Origin: Bolinopsis microptera
Taxonomy: Eukaryota > Ctenophora > Tentaculata > Lobata > Bolinopsidae
Assembly: GCF_026151205.1 (NCBI RefSeq)
Contig: NC_087073.1
Coordinates: 14,837,837 to 14,901,836 of the forward strand
Direction: 5' to 3'
Length of the DNA: 64,000 bases
The first letter of the stretch is position 1; the number at the start of each line of letters is the position of its first letter. The translations under genes were made by a program, and so were the position numbers. Of the stretch, positions 12,530 through 23,453 are shown in pieces. Below the pieces are notes generated by a model, which made no database searches, had not been told where the DNA came from, and worked only from the letters and a program-made list of their open reading frames with translations.

Positions 12530-15500
12530 ATGGAGGGACCGCGTGTAGAAGTGGCTCCGTTCCGGACCATAGCAGACTTTGTGACGGACGCCACATTTAC
12601 CTCCCCTGCAGTCAGCGAGAGTGGGAGGTGGTACAACAGGGTCAAACAGAACCTGCTCTATTATCAAACAAACTACTTCGTCATCTTCATCCTAATCATC
12701 GTCTTTTATAGGTTTGTAGGTATAGTTTTGTTTTCTGAATTTTATGTGTTTTTACCATCTTACTATATATATAAAGCGAGACGATATATATGTATATATC
12801 TGTTACCATTTTAATGTGTTTTGTGTTTGGGAATTGTTTGCTTAGGTATGCCTGATTGAACAATTGCAACCAATCAAGGGATGCATGTGAGCGGAACAAT
12901 CTACTACTTATTCCACGTTCACGGAGCCCATTTAAAAAATGGTTTATAAAACCCCCAAAACAAAAAATATCTCATAGGGTAAAACTTTAACATTTCGAAA
13001 AATTTTTTAACCAAAATTTTACCTTTACTTTTAAATTTTTCATGGGAGAAAAAATAAAAAAGAGGTTTGGGGGATTTTAACCCATTAATATTGTGGGTTT
13101 CCCCCTTCTCCCACAAATTGAAAAACCAAAGTAATATTGTTTATTCCTTCTTTCAAAAATAAAAGAAAGAGGATGGGATTTGGACCAAAAGCCCCCGCAG
13201 ACCCTCTTTTCCTTCCCTTGCAAAGTTACTCAAAACCATCACTTCCCAAAAAGTTGAGAAACCCGAATTGAAACCCCCAGAGGTTTCATTAGGTTCAAAA
13301 AAGAACCTTCCGGTCAATCACCCCTCTTTTGGGGGAAAATTTTCAAACCACCGTCTTCTTTACTGAAAAGTATTAGAAATTTGGGGGGGCCGTTCACATT
13401 CTAAATTAAACTATGGACCAAAATCAAAATTTAAACAAATGAAAAGGTTTTTTTGGCATTATTTATGGACTTTTTTCAATTTTGGGATTATGGCCAACCA
13501 AATTTACTTCCTGTACATTCAAATCCTCGGATTTTTAAAAATTTGGTTATTCTTGGTTTTTATGGATTAGAAATGAGATCATTTTTACACATTGTGATTA
13601 AAGTATTTAAGGGAAAATAAAAATAATCAAACATATCAAGTTTTAATTGCGGTTTTTTTGTCTTGGACAAATTAAACTCCCCTAATTCTTTTAAATAAAG
13701 GGTATGGTACCCCAGGAGGCTGCTGTTTATGGATTCACCGCAAAATTTTCACTCCTTTGGCCAGTCTAAACTGAATACTTTCAGCATTTTTTCTTTTTCC
13801 AAAAATTTTTAAGTTGGTGTAGAGCTTTCAAGGGTGAAAAAAAAATAATGTAATTAATTTTAGTTTTCACTTTTTGTTATATTAAATAAAAAATTAAATC
13901 TTAGGTATGTTTTACTTAAAAAATTTTTTTAAGTTTAAATTTGGACCGAGGATCCTTGAATTTAGGATCCGCCGGATATTTAAATGGTTCTCCCGGGTTG
14001 GAAAAAATTTTTCCGGGTTTGGGTTTCATTTTTTTTTAAAAAAAAAACAAAAAATTAAAATTTTCTTATAAGAAAAATATGTAAAAAAAGGTGGAAAAAA
14101 ACCCCATAAAAATTTTGGTTGTATTTTTCTTTCAGGTCCCATTTGGAACCCCCAGTTTTTAAAGGGGGGTTCCTTCCAAATCATTATATAACCAGGGGGA
14201 AATCGAGTTCCAGAATTTTTTGGGGTCTACGGTTGAAAAAAGAATTATTTTTCGGTTTAATACGGGCCTAACTAAAAAGCTGGTTTGAACTGAAAAAATT
14301 TAAGAAAAATTTTGTGGGTTCTCAAGTTTTTTTAATCGGAGTCCCGCCCCGGGTTTTAAGGGTTTCGGACCATTACGGAAATCCATCCAGATTTGTTCTT
14401 TAGTGGGGGAAAAAGAAAAAATTTTGGGTTGTGGTCCAATCAAGTATTTTCAAAAATACTTTGAACAAATCTTTTTTACAAATTTTTCGACCAGGGGTTT
14501 TTTGGTCAATTATAAGGTTACTTTTTTGGGAAAACCCTTTGCTTCCCGAGACAATTCAACCCGAGTTTTTAAAATTATGTAAACAAATTAGTGTGATTAA
14601 AAAAGAAAATTTTTTGGCCCACAAAATTTGGGCCCCAATTTGAACCTTTGGGAAAATTTTGGAAAAATGAACAATTTACAAATTCTTAGTATTTACTTTC
14701 CGTTATTATTAAAATTTATATTTCCCGTTTTTGCGACTAATCCTTATTGGCAAAAAATGCCCGTTGAATAAATTATAATATTACATTTGGATTTGAAGAA
14801 AAAGCATTTTCAAAATTTAGCACAAGGCCCAATGCCCCAAAAGTGTGGTTGCAAAAAAATTTAAACACGCGGAAAAAATTTATGAAATTTGCTCTGCAAA
14901 AAATTTGGGGAACCCGCTCAATCGGGGTTTCCCATTTTTGGGAATTAAGTATATTTATTTTGATTTTCGTTAAGTCGGTGACCTTTGTTACGTTATTATG
15001 TTTCAAATTAGGGAGTAAAAATTTATATAAATTAAAATTGCCGTTATTTTTTCTTGAAAAATGGGGCCCCTTATGGCCTTTAAGGTACCCGGGGTTACTG
15101 GTACTATACCCTTTTGGAACATTTCTTTTTTGAATTTGATCTCACCCTTTTAATTTCAATTTGTAAATTTCACCAAAATTTAGAAATTTCCAAAAATTTA
15201 TATCTATTTTAAATTTTGTACACAGTTGGGCCCAAAAATATAAAATGTGTAATTTGAAATTTCCGGAGTTGTTCATTATTTTCCTTTCGGTTTCCGGCCC
15301 AAATATTCGGGGAAATTAATTTTGCGTTCCTTCAGCACAAAACTTTTCCGGTGTTTAACAAGGTCCTGCAAAGTTTTTGATCCGTTGATATTGTCACATC
15401 TGCTTTAATAGGTTTAATATGTTAAAAGGGGCATTGTCCTCATTTAAGGTGGTCTTTTAAATTTGAAGCCATTCTTGCATCTCCATTTGTATCAGTAAAT

Positions 15501-18500
15501 CCCACTGTAAACATGAGAATCATGCCTTGTATGGCTGGGTAACGTACACGTCACATTTAACCAGGAAATACGGCTGATAACTGGCTCTCGTTCGACAACT
15601 AGAGTTCTCCAGAAATCACCCCTGTTGAACATTGTGTCGAACTAGATTCCAGGTAGCGTACTTTAGTTCGACAAATATGTTCCCTCCATTTGCATTTTCT
15701 GCTTGAGATTCAACGGTTCACGTCATGAACAGATCATGTGGTATTACAATTTGCAGGCCATGAATTTAATGAATGTAATGACTAACGAACTAGAGTACCG
15801 CGTGTACCAAATAGAGTTAGTTGATTTAGGAACAGTGTATTTTTCGTATCTAAACATTTTCAACTCTTTATACCTGGTGATTTAGTCAACAAACCTGTTA
15901 ATCGTTGGCCTCAACCTCAAAAGATGGCAGCTGGTGATTGAACATTAAATTTTTAATAAAATCGGTAGACTAAAAATTTTTCAAAGATGTAACCGGTAAA
16001 AAAATACGCAGCTAAGTCCACGGAGTGGAGGAGATGTTGTTAGCAGTTGTTGTGATGGTTCTTATCGTGTCTGGAGAGTCGTTCAAACCCCAAAACAGAA
16101 TCCCTAACCCTGTGGAAGCTGGAGACTCCAAATCTTTCATCTTTATGAACACAACACCAATTTCGGATCAATGTTACTACTTCTGCACCTCTCGTGAATC
16201 TCGAAACTACATCATTGGTCCAGTTGTTGCAAGTTTCTCTGCTGAAAGCATAGATTCTTGCAAGATGTACTGTTGGTACCACAAAAGTTGCAAATCGTTT
16301 ACTGTCGAATTTCAATCATCAACTTGCAGCCTTTACAACAACTTTCCATTTTTGATGGAACCATCATTTGATGCGAAAAATTGCTCTTTCGATGTCATCG
16401 GAGATATCGAATGCTTAATGAATTATGAAAGAAGTCCTTCGGTCCCGTGTAGAACAATTGAAAACACTCTAAAAACAAGTGAGGATTTAGGGGGGGTTTT
16501 AATCCAAGACGTTCACAGTCGCCAGTGTTTAGGATTCGGGAGGTCGATGGAGATAAAGTGGATTGATTGCACAGATGGTATAACGTGGACGTTAAAGAAA
16601 AACACCAACAGAACCGGAAATGAAAATGAGACTAAAATGAAACTAATCCAATCAAACTCTCTGGGCAAATGCCTGGAAGTACGTAAAGACAGTACAACTG
16701 TGGATAACGGTATTGTTGTGGATTCTGTAGCTGCTTGTCAAGATGATAACGAAGATCAACTCTTTGAAATAGCCAGTGGGACATTTTATAGCTTAACAAG
16801 CAGGACAGATTCAACAGAAAACGACAACAAATGCTTCTTCTCAATAAAGAGTAATAAAACGTACATCACCTTGCTGTCTTCTAACAGTGTGCACTACCTA
16901 AACACTCTGAGATTCCTCCTCCCTGCGGAGCACCTTGCCCTGTGTCAAAGGAACAAGATCAAGATCCCTAACGGCCAGGTTGAAGGTAAATTACCTTTCT
17001 ACTTACCGGGCAGCAACATCTCAGTAAGTTGCAAACCTGGTTATGGCTTCAAAGAATTTGACTTCCATCCTGCTTTGAAGATCACGTGTCAAAATGAAAA
17101 GAAGCGTGGACTGAAGTGTGACAAACCCGATGCAAAGCCAAGTCAGAACCCTCCGCTGATCACGATATTTGTTTGCTGTATGGCTGGAGAAGCCATTCTC
17201 ATCGGTTTTTTGGGTGTGTTGGTTGTTGTGTTGGTGAAAAAGATACGCGCTTTAAAGGTGGATCACAGACCTGCCGAAGAAAATGCCTAATACGGACCCT
17301 GGACAGAAACCGTGCCGTTTTAAAGGCTATTCCAGATTTAAAATATCATTCTGGACATACAGCTTTTCATTAAATAAAATATCAGCTCACAAGTTTTCTT
17401 ATGAAATGTTTTGTATCTATTGCAAAAATCAATTGCACTTTGCAGTGATCATGACGAAACGCTATTAAAATTTTGCCAACAATAGCCACCAACTCGCGTT
17501 TAATGCTTTTTTAAATTTTATTTTATGAACGTGGCACGTACCTGCTCCTCTCAAACGTGATATTATGGCTTTTGTTTAATAAAACCAGTATTTTCACTGC
17601 ATGAGACTGAAGATATTTTCACTGTATGAGACTGAAGGTATTTTTCTGCAAACCATACTTCTAGGGATACCTGATATAATAGTGCAGTGGTGACTCATAT
17701 ATTCATATTTTTCACTGGTTTATGATAATAAATGCATCTTATATTATCACATATTCGTCATTAAATTATTACTAAATTGTTACTAAATTGTTACTAAATT
17801 GTTACTAAATTGTTACTAAATTGTTGCTAAATTGTTACTAAATTGTTACTAAATTGTTACTAAATTGTTACTAAATTGTTACTAAATTGTCACTAAATTG
17901 TCACTAAATTGTCACTAAATTGTTACTAAATTGTTACTAAATTGTTACTAAATTGTCACTAAATTGTTACTAAATTGTCACTAAATTGTCACTAAATTGT
18001 TACTAAATTGTCACTTAAGTATCACTTAATTGTCACTATATGTTCACTAAATTGTAAATTTCTGCAGTGCCGTGAACATGGCGAGATATCTGACAGGAAT
18101 GTTTATCATAACTCTGATATTGGGAGCTCTAACCTTGAAAACAAGATACGGGCTTATGCCTGCTGCAGGTACGTACATTTCTTTTCATATTCTTATTCTT
18201 TGCAATCTCATCCATAGATACAATTACAAATAAATCGATTGATTTTGCATCTAAATGTAAATTCAAACTTTTCCTCGCCCACGCCTTAACGACAACTATA
18301 TTTCAACTATTACACAATCTCGCTGAGTAGCTTATATATATACTCCCCCTGTATATTTAAATATTATTTGGGTTATTAAGACTATTTTCTATTATATATT
18401 AAGACTATTTCCTCCCAGGTATCGGACTGCTGGCTGGTTTGATGGGACACACCCCGGCCGTTATGTACACTGTTTGCTCCATCTTCATCCCCATTCTACG

Positions 18501-18848
18501 TTAGTTTTAAAAATCTTTTTAAAGATAAACACTATGTTTTCAGAGTAGAGATTTTAGATGAAGCAAGTGGTCAAAGCCTTGGTCACGAGTATCGTGGTCA
18601 AAGCCTTGGTCACGAGTATCATCAGCACTGGCAGAATAAGTGTAGATCTTCTTTCTTAAATTTTGAAATTATCTATTTCAGTATCGTTTATCCATGCTTC
18701 CCTGCGTACCCGGAACATGAAGAACAAGATGAACAGTGCAGTTGAGACGTTGAGGGTGGTTCCTACACCTATGGCTCACATTTTGGAGTGTTTAGAGGCT
18801 AACACTGACTATTTCAAACGTTTGGCGTCGATGGAAAAGGCCAAATAG
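12530..18848 (+). CDS. ARL6IP5: PRA1-family protein, ARL6IP5/PRAF3-like (four exons)
   Basis: Exons 12530-12711, 18068-18168, 18419-18499 and 18682-18848 (stop TAG) join in frame through phases 2, 1 and 1 to give about 176 residues, close to the 188 of human ARL6IP5. Diagnostic family motifs are WYNRVKQNLLYYQTNY near residue 35 (human WNNRVVSNLLYYQTNY) and FIHASLRTRNMKNK near the C-terminus (human FIHASLRLRNLKNK). Between them lie the hydrophobic segments of the PRA1 fold. The family acts in ER and Golgi membranes on small-GTPase-dependent traffic and transporter regulation; this is known for the family, not shown here. The 5.4-kb first intron contains an anomalous block, a complete unrelated gene (16034-17290) and an 11-bp minisatellite that ends about ten bases before the exon 2 acceptor. 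The start at 12530 matches the family's N-terminal layout. Confidence 0.92.
12920..15480. other. Second homopolymer-rich anomalous block, inside ARL6IP5 intron 1
   Basis: It has the same texture as the block at 5500-9560: dense runs of single bases of every type (for example around 14030-14050 and 13380-13390) with no coding signal, and abrupt return to normal sequence near 15480. Short reading frames in it have no family signal. Likely a second poorly corrected, gap-filled segment. Confidence 0.6.
15481..16033. other. Normal-texture intronic sequence upstream of the nested lectin-like gene
   Basis: No coding exon seen. Because the nested gene starts at 16034, this stretch is where its promoter and 5' leader would be expected, but I cannot point to a specific element. 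Confidence 0.35.
16034..17290 (+). CDS. Intronless type I membrane protein: PAN/apple-like, ricin-B-like and sushi domains
   Basis: One open frame of 418 residues begins at ATG 16034. A possible GTG three codons earlier is not a plausible eukaryotic start. Order: signal peptide (about 1-16, MLLAVVVMVLIVSG); a cysteine-rich PAN/apple-like region (about 45-115) with the spacing ESIDSCKMYCWYHKSCKSF; a beta-trefoil, ricin-B-like region (about 150-275) with QCLGF, CTDGITW and KCLEV motifs; a sushi/CCP-like module (about 302-365, CKPGYGF); one transmembrane segment (about 376-398); and a short basic tail starting KKIRALK. Several N-x-S/T sites support an extracellular location. The combination suggests a surface receptor or adhesion protein that binds glycans, but no ligand is known. 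It lies entirely inside intron 1 of ARL6IP5 on the same strand. A retrocopy origin or an independently transcribed nested gene are both possible. Confidence 0.85.
   Translation: MLLAVVVMVLIVSGESFKPQNRIPNPVEAGDSKSFIFMNTTPISDQCYYFCTSRESRNYIIGPVVASFSAESIDSCKMYCWYHKSCKSFTVEFQSSTCSLYNNFPFLMEPSFDAKNCSFDVIGDIECLMNYERSPSVPCRTIENTLKTSEDLGGVLIQDVHSRQCLGFGRSMEIKWIDCTDGITWTLKKNTNRTGNENETKMKLIQSNSLGKCLEVRKDSTTVDNGIVVDSVAACQDDNEDQLFEIASGTFYSLTSRTDSTENDNKCFFSIKSNKTYITLLSSNSVHYLNTLRFLLPAEHLALCQRNKIKIPNGQVEGKLPFYLPGSNISVSCKPGYGFKEFDFHPALKITCQNEKKRGLKCDKPDAKPSQNPPLITIFVCCMAGEAILIGFLGVLVVVLVKKIRALKVDHRPAEENA
17373..17378 (+). terminator. Polyadenylation signal AATAAA of the nested lectin-like gene
   Basis: AATAAA occurs 83 bases after the stop codon at 17290 on the same strand, a fitting position for cleavage and polyadenylation of a gene nested in an intron of a same-strand host. 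A further AATAAA lies near 17577. Confidence 0.5.
17765..18055. repeat. 11-bp minisatellite (TTGTTACTAAA)n
   Basis: About 26 head-to-tail copies of an 11-base unit, mostly TTGTTACTAAA with TTGTCACTAAA and one TTGCTAAA-type variant, decaying at the right end into TATCACTTAA-like units. The array ends about ten bases before the acceptor of ARL6IP5 exon 2 (18068), so it covers the region where the branch point and pyrimidine tract would lie. Confidence 0.95.
18569..18622. repeat. 27-bp direct tandem duplication in ARL6IP5 intron 3
   Basis: The 27-base unit beginning GTGGTCAAAGCCTTGGTCAC occurs twice in a row, apparently identical, between exons 3 and 4 of ARL6IP5. A recent slippage duplication. 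Confidence 0.85.
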
Positions 18849-19670
18849 AGACGTTTTGACGTTGGTTTTATTATGTATTATCATTATTAGGTATGTTAGA
18901 GGTCGGAAAAGATAATGGTAGTACTGGTTGATTTTAAAATTGAACATGACTAGATTTATGGACGATAGAATCTAATCTAGATTTCGTTGATCAATTATCA
19001 TAAGTTAAATGCTTTTTAATGTTGTTTAAAACTAAGTTCTGGTAAACTTATTTTGAGATTCTATATATGTGTACAGTTGGTACAATCGCGACTGCTGGAA
19101 TTTGGAAATAGTCTTTAATAATAGTCTTTAAATAGTCTATAATAACGAAGTTAAGTAATATTAATAGAAGTTTCTTGCTTATGTCAATATTTGTGTGTGT
19201 AGAGAATCGAGATACTGGTCGATTACAGCTGGAATTTTCACCATCAGATAATACTAGCACCAATAATTCGCGTTAATCGTAAATTACAATCTGACATGTG
19301 ATCCAACAACGTTTTAATTATTTGAAAGTTCAAATGTTTTAAACATTACTTACAGTATTTCAAAAAGATAAATGCTTCTTAATAAAATGAGATGATAATG
19401 ATATTTCATGTATTTCTAATTTTAATGATTCTTTGTCCGTATCATCAATTTATTTGTAATCTTTTAGAATTCATTGTGCTATAAATGTACGATGCTCTTG
19501 TTAAATTGTTTTTAGTCATTTAGTGTTTTTGCACATGGGTAAATACAATTTTATTTGGTTGTAATACTGTAACCACAGCAAAAGCATAGAAAGATAAACG
19601 GCAAACGCTCAATTTCTAATATAGTATCCGAGATTCACAACTTTTGCGTCGATTTTAATATTTAACATAC
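18849..19670. other. 3' flank of ARL6IP5, no further gene seen
   Basis: AT-rich, without a supported reading frame. AATAAA near 19381 could serve ARL6IP5, but it is far from the stop and I would not insist on it. Confidence 0.35.
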
Positions 19671-19873
19671 TGTATACCTTACAAGACATATTTATGTGGA
19701 TCATAATTAGCGGGGATCGAAATTATGGGGGAACGAAAATATGGGGATTTTTTTCAGAAATACAGTAATTCAGTACGAAATTTTAGAAATTCAGTACGAA
19801 AATATGAGGATTTTTTCCCATTTTTTCCAAAAATCCCCAAATTTCGTACCATATAAATATGTCTCGTAAGGTA
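19671..19873. repeat. Short foldback/MITE-like element with about 27-bp inverted ends
   Basis: The left end (ATACCTTACAAGACATATTT) matches the complement of the right end (AAATATGTCTCGTAAGGTA) with one or two differences. Between the ends, GGGGATTTTT/AAAAATCCCC and CAGTACGAAA/TTTCGTAC segments also form partial inverted matches. About 200 bp with no coding capacity, as expected of a MITE. Confidence 0.7.
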
Positions 19874-20751
19874 ACTATAAAGTTGTCGAATGACATAGGC
19901 TAATGACTTCTGCAGCAAACCTGACTTCCTTATGAGCGGTACTGTTTGACACGTGACACCTTGAATCTTGGAGTTTGACTAGTATTGATGACTGCTGTTC
20001 CTGTGAATGGTATAGGTAGCTACATTGAAAGATTGAATAATGGCTGACTCAGTGCAATCAATGTTTCGAAACAAATGGCATCGCCTCCCGAGCTTGCAGG
20101 GGCCAGTTTCATTCGACAACGTTACCATCTAAATGTCTGCGACATTCTATTGTGTGTCTGTCATGTCTGAAGACCTATCTTATGAGCAGCTTTATGTTGT
20201 TGTTTTTCATGGTCTTGTTGTTATTTTTATCATTGTTGACTTCAACAGTTTAGCCAATGAAACGTCAAGCTGTCTCATATTATTTCGTTTCCTTCGGCGC
20301 GGTGTTTAATTTATGAACACCAAATGTAAATTTAATTTTAAGTTAAAGCTAATCTGCTGGACCGCCAGAAAACATGACCTTTCGCCTACTCAATCATTTT
20401 AAACTCTTTAACCCAGGCCAAGCGACAGCTGAGAGCGCTACATCGTTCACCTGAATTTGAAAGAGAAGGCGAAATGAAATACATTTGAAATAGGTAAATA
20501 AGTCGAAACCCTGTTCATATGAAAAAATCTCTAGAGAAAAAACAGCAAAACTGATTATTTGAACATGATCCCGGACCTAATATCTGATTGAATTCATCAC
20601 ACCAGAAGATACAGTTTTTCCAGTTATGAGTTTGATTGTCCTCGATTTGTTCGCTTATGATTAGCTTTTAGTACAAGTAAAACTACAAATTCGGGTCCGG
20701 GTCTCGGAAAGTGGTAAGAATAAATAGAAAATATTTTTTTGTGATTATGGA

Positions 20752-21080
20752 ATTTGACCAAAACCCATAATCATGGGTAGAGTGTACCGCTGCCAGTGTC
20801 TCTCTTTTCCAAACAAAAGGAAATGATATTAATTTGAGGAACAGTCCGCTAATGCAAATTGATACCGAGAATGAAATCGGTCGCTCGCTTTTTCAAATCA
20901 ATAAGCTTTATTACAATTCGTAAGCCGTGATCGAATGGAAAAAGCGAGCGACCGATTTCATTCTCGGTATCAATTTGCATTAGCGGACTGTTCCTCAAAT
21001 TAATATCATTTCCTTTTGTTTGGAAAAGAGAGACACTGGCAGCGGTACACTCTACCCATGATTATGGGTTTTGGTCAAAT
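20752..21080. repeat. Foldback element with 143-bp arms around a 43-bp loop
   Basis: Positions 20752-20894 and 20938-21080 are inverted copies in which I found no mismatch. The outer ends read ATTTGACCAAAACCCATAAT and its complement. The other copy of the duplicated segment (near 30409) lacks it, which supports insertion after duplication, although a larger difference of about 1.77 kb surrounds it. No coding capacity. Confidence 0.9.
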
Positions 21081-21911
21081 ATCATCTCTTTTTGATTATA
21101 ATGTCAGGATAATTTACACAGCTAGTCGAAACTTCATTAACAAGGAGGTAATTTCGACGATTTCGAAATTCTGCCTTTGAAAACGTTTCCTTGTGTTTAG
21201 TTAGGTATTTCTGTCGATAACCGACTGAATATGGCACTTTTTACTCATTCAAGTTGGCATTAAATTCATATATAATGCCATTTAAATATCGTGGAAAGCA
21301 GAATATATTCGAAATCACGAATGAGCAAATTTCTCACCTTTCGCACGTGCAAACTTTGAGCGGACGTCGCGTGCGCATACAATATTGAATCACCGTAAAT
21401 TTTTGCATAGTGGTATTTAATATATAGTTTGATAAGCATGCAAAGTTTCAGAAGATTTCAAAAAGAACTTGGATCACAGCGGGACTCCAAAGTTGATAAA
21501 AATCGTGAAAATCAAAATTTTTAGCGATTTTAGCGATTTTAAATGAATTTGGGCGTGTCCCCACGTGTGCAACTTTTCGATTTTTAACTTTAAAACTAGC
21601 CTATAACACAATTTACACCTTTAAGAAGCAAAATTGAGCTCCACAACCCAAGGGATGGCCCAACACCAGAGAATACTAATTCACAACTTTTGTGTTTTTA
21701 TAAAATTATTCTTCAAAAAAGCACTAACTTCAATAGCAAATATCTTTATGAAGGAGCAAGGTAGGAAACTATTCCGGTAGATTTTCGGAATGCTTGAACA
21801 ATTATCTAAGATGAAAATGTCCTCAGATTTTGAATAAAATTACTCCTTAATAGTGTAAAATCGATTTAAAAAGTTGTTACTTTGTCAAAAGTCAAGTTTT
21901 AAAAACACTTA

Positions 21912-21931
21912 ACTTGATGACGTCATCAAGT
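21912..21931. repeat. Perfect 20-bp palindrome containing a CRE-type TGACGTCA core
   Basis: ACTTGATGACGTCATCAAGT is its own complement, and the central TGACGTCA is the consensus for CREB/ATF bZIP factors. It sits in the segment unique to the left copy of the duplication, far from a supported promoter, so a regulatory role is only possible. Confidence 0.5.
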
Positions 21932-22786
21932 GATGATGATGACGTTAAATTATTTTTCAATACAATGTAAACTAAAGCTTAAACAATTATCTTTAAAACC
22001 TGTGGTTCGAAATGACTGTATCGTTTATACTTTTGAATCTACGGACACTTAAATGTAGGCTACAATTGACTGCAAAAAGCGTCTATACATACATATATAT
22101 CTTCACGACAATCTGTTGTAAAACAGGGGTTCCAGAAAACCCACTTCCCGATACTCCTGAAACATGACATTTTTTTTACAGTCGATTTGGACAAGGTCTA
22201 GACGCCCTGCAAAGTTTCAGATCTCTAACTCAATTTTAACATGGTTTTTAAGGCACCTGAATATGGCGATTTTGGGTTTTTTACCTAATTTCGTATAACA
22301 TGCTGGCGCGTATTTTGCGCAAATTTCTTAAAAACCTCCATACAACTATTTCTTATTCCTGTCATCTTCAACATTGAATTAGAATGTTTTGAACTTAAAT
22401 GTACCTGCTGAACTACTTTCGATGAGTCTTAATGCCTGGAAAACAATAAAGGGGATATAATCGTATAGGGGGTAAATAGTGTTGTGAATATAAGGGCGAC
22501 GGTAATGCTTGCCAGCATTGTGATATGTATTTTTTTGTACTTTTTGGGTTTTTTCAGATTTTTTTCATCTTTTGTAATAACAACAATAATAGGTAATGAA
22601 TAATGTGAAATGCAATTTTGTTTCTTCGCCGTCAGTTTCGCCTCGATCTTCGGAGGGAACTTCAGTCATTTTTCTTTGTGATGTTTGCATTAGCAGCTTA
22701 TAATGTATAAACCTACATAAGAGTTGTACATCAGTTTCGGTCTTCTTTAGACTTTAAGTATCCTTTTTTATTCTCTAAACACCTCT

Positions 22787-23330
22787 TCATCTTCTTGTCA
22801 TAGGGTTCATGTTCATGAGTGGAATGAACTGTGTGTTGGTTCCACTGAACAGCTCGTCAAAGTCTGCCCAGTTGGCCTCAGTTGGCCTCAGCCGTTCCAT
22901 GGTGTCACGGACAAAAGTCTTTAACATCTTTGATGATGCAGTAAGACTGTCTCCCAACGAGGTAGACCGACTATCGACTGCGTACGCAGCTCTTCGGAAA
23001 TTCATTTTCCTACTGAAGGAGTTCCTGATCTTCCATCTTCGTTCGGAAACTCTTCTTCCTTCTTCCATTGGGGAGTAAATTAAAGGAAGGCATGGCTTTA
23101 GTCTCTTCACAACTTGTGAAGGATTCAGTCCAATCAGTATATTCAAGAACCTCTTCTGAATTTTCTCCAATAAATCCTGGAAGAGCGAAGGAGCTATTTC
23201 TTTCCTCGCGAGAGTTTGATCCGGGAACGGGAACCGAGAAAACGGGTTCGATGTTGATGCTTTCAACCTCTGTGTTCTCGTAACTAGATCTTTTGAATTT
23301 GCCTTTGGTGAAGAGCGTAGAGAAAACCAT
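22787..23330 (-). pseudogene. Frameshifted duplicate of the unknown 175-residue protein at 30667-31194
   Basis: Reading from the ATG at 23330, the frame matches the intact copy until about the middle. Here CATCTTC is tandemly duplicated near 23035 (plus strand GATCTTCCATCTTCG, against GATCTTCG in the intact copy). These seven extra bases shift the frame, and the rest of the protein (with MERLRPTEANWADFDELF) continues in another frame to a stop at 22787. The N-terminal part also carries small in-frame differences, including extra residues in TLFTKGKFKRSSYE. This is best read as a pseudogene left by the segmental duplication. Confidence 0.75.
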
Positions 23331-23453
23331 TTTAAATGATTAAGAATAGTTGTATGAGTTGTATTTTCAAGCGTATGAATGTGGAAATATCAAAATTGAT
23401 AATTAGCACGTGCGATGTGTCCAATTAGTAGGGATCAGGAGGTTACCTAGCAA

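Noticed and set aside
14843-15133. A 96-codon hydrophobic frame in the second homopolymer-rich block
   Set aside because: Same reason; no homology, and the frame depends on uncertain homopolymer lengths.
22809-23283. Plus-strand frames opposite the duplicated unknown gene (also 30689-31159)
   Set aside because: They are antisense shadows. The minus-strand frame has its own ATG and stop, is open for 175 codons in one copy and was broken only by a 7-bp insertion in the other.
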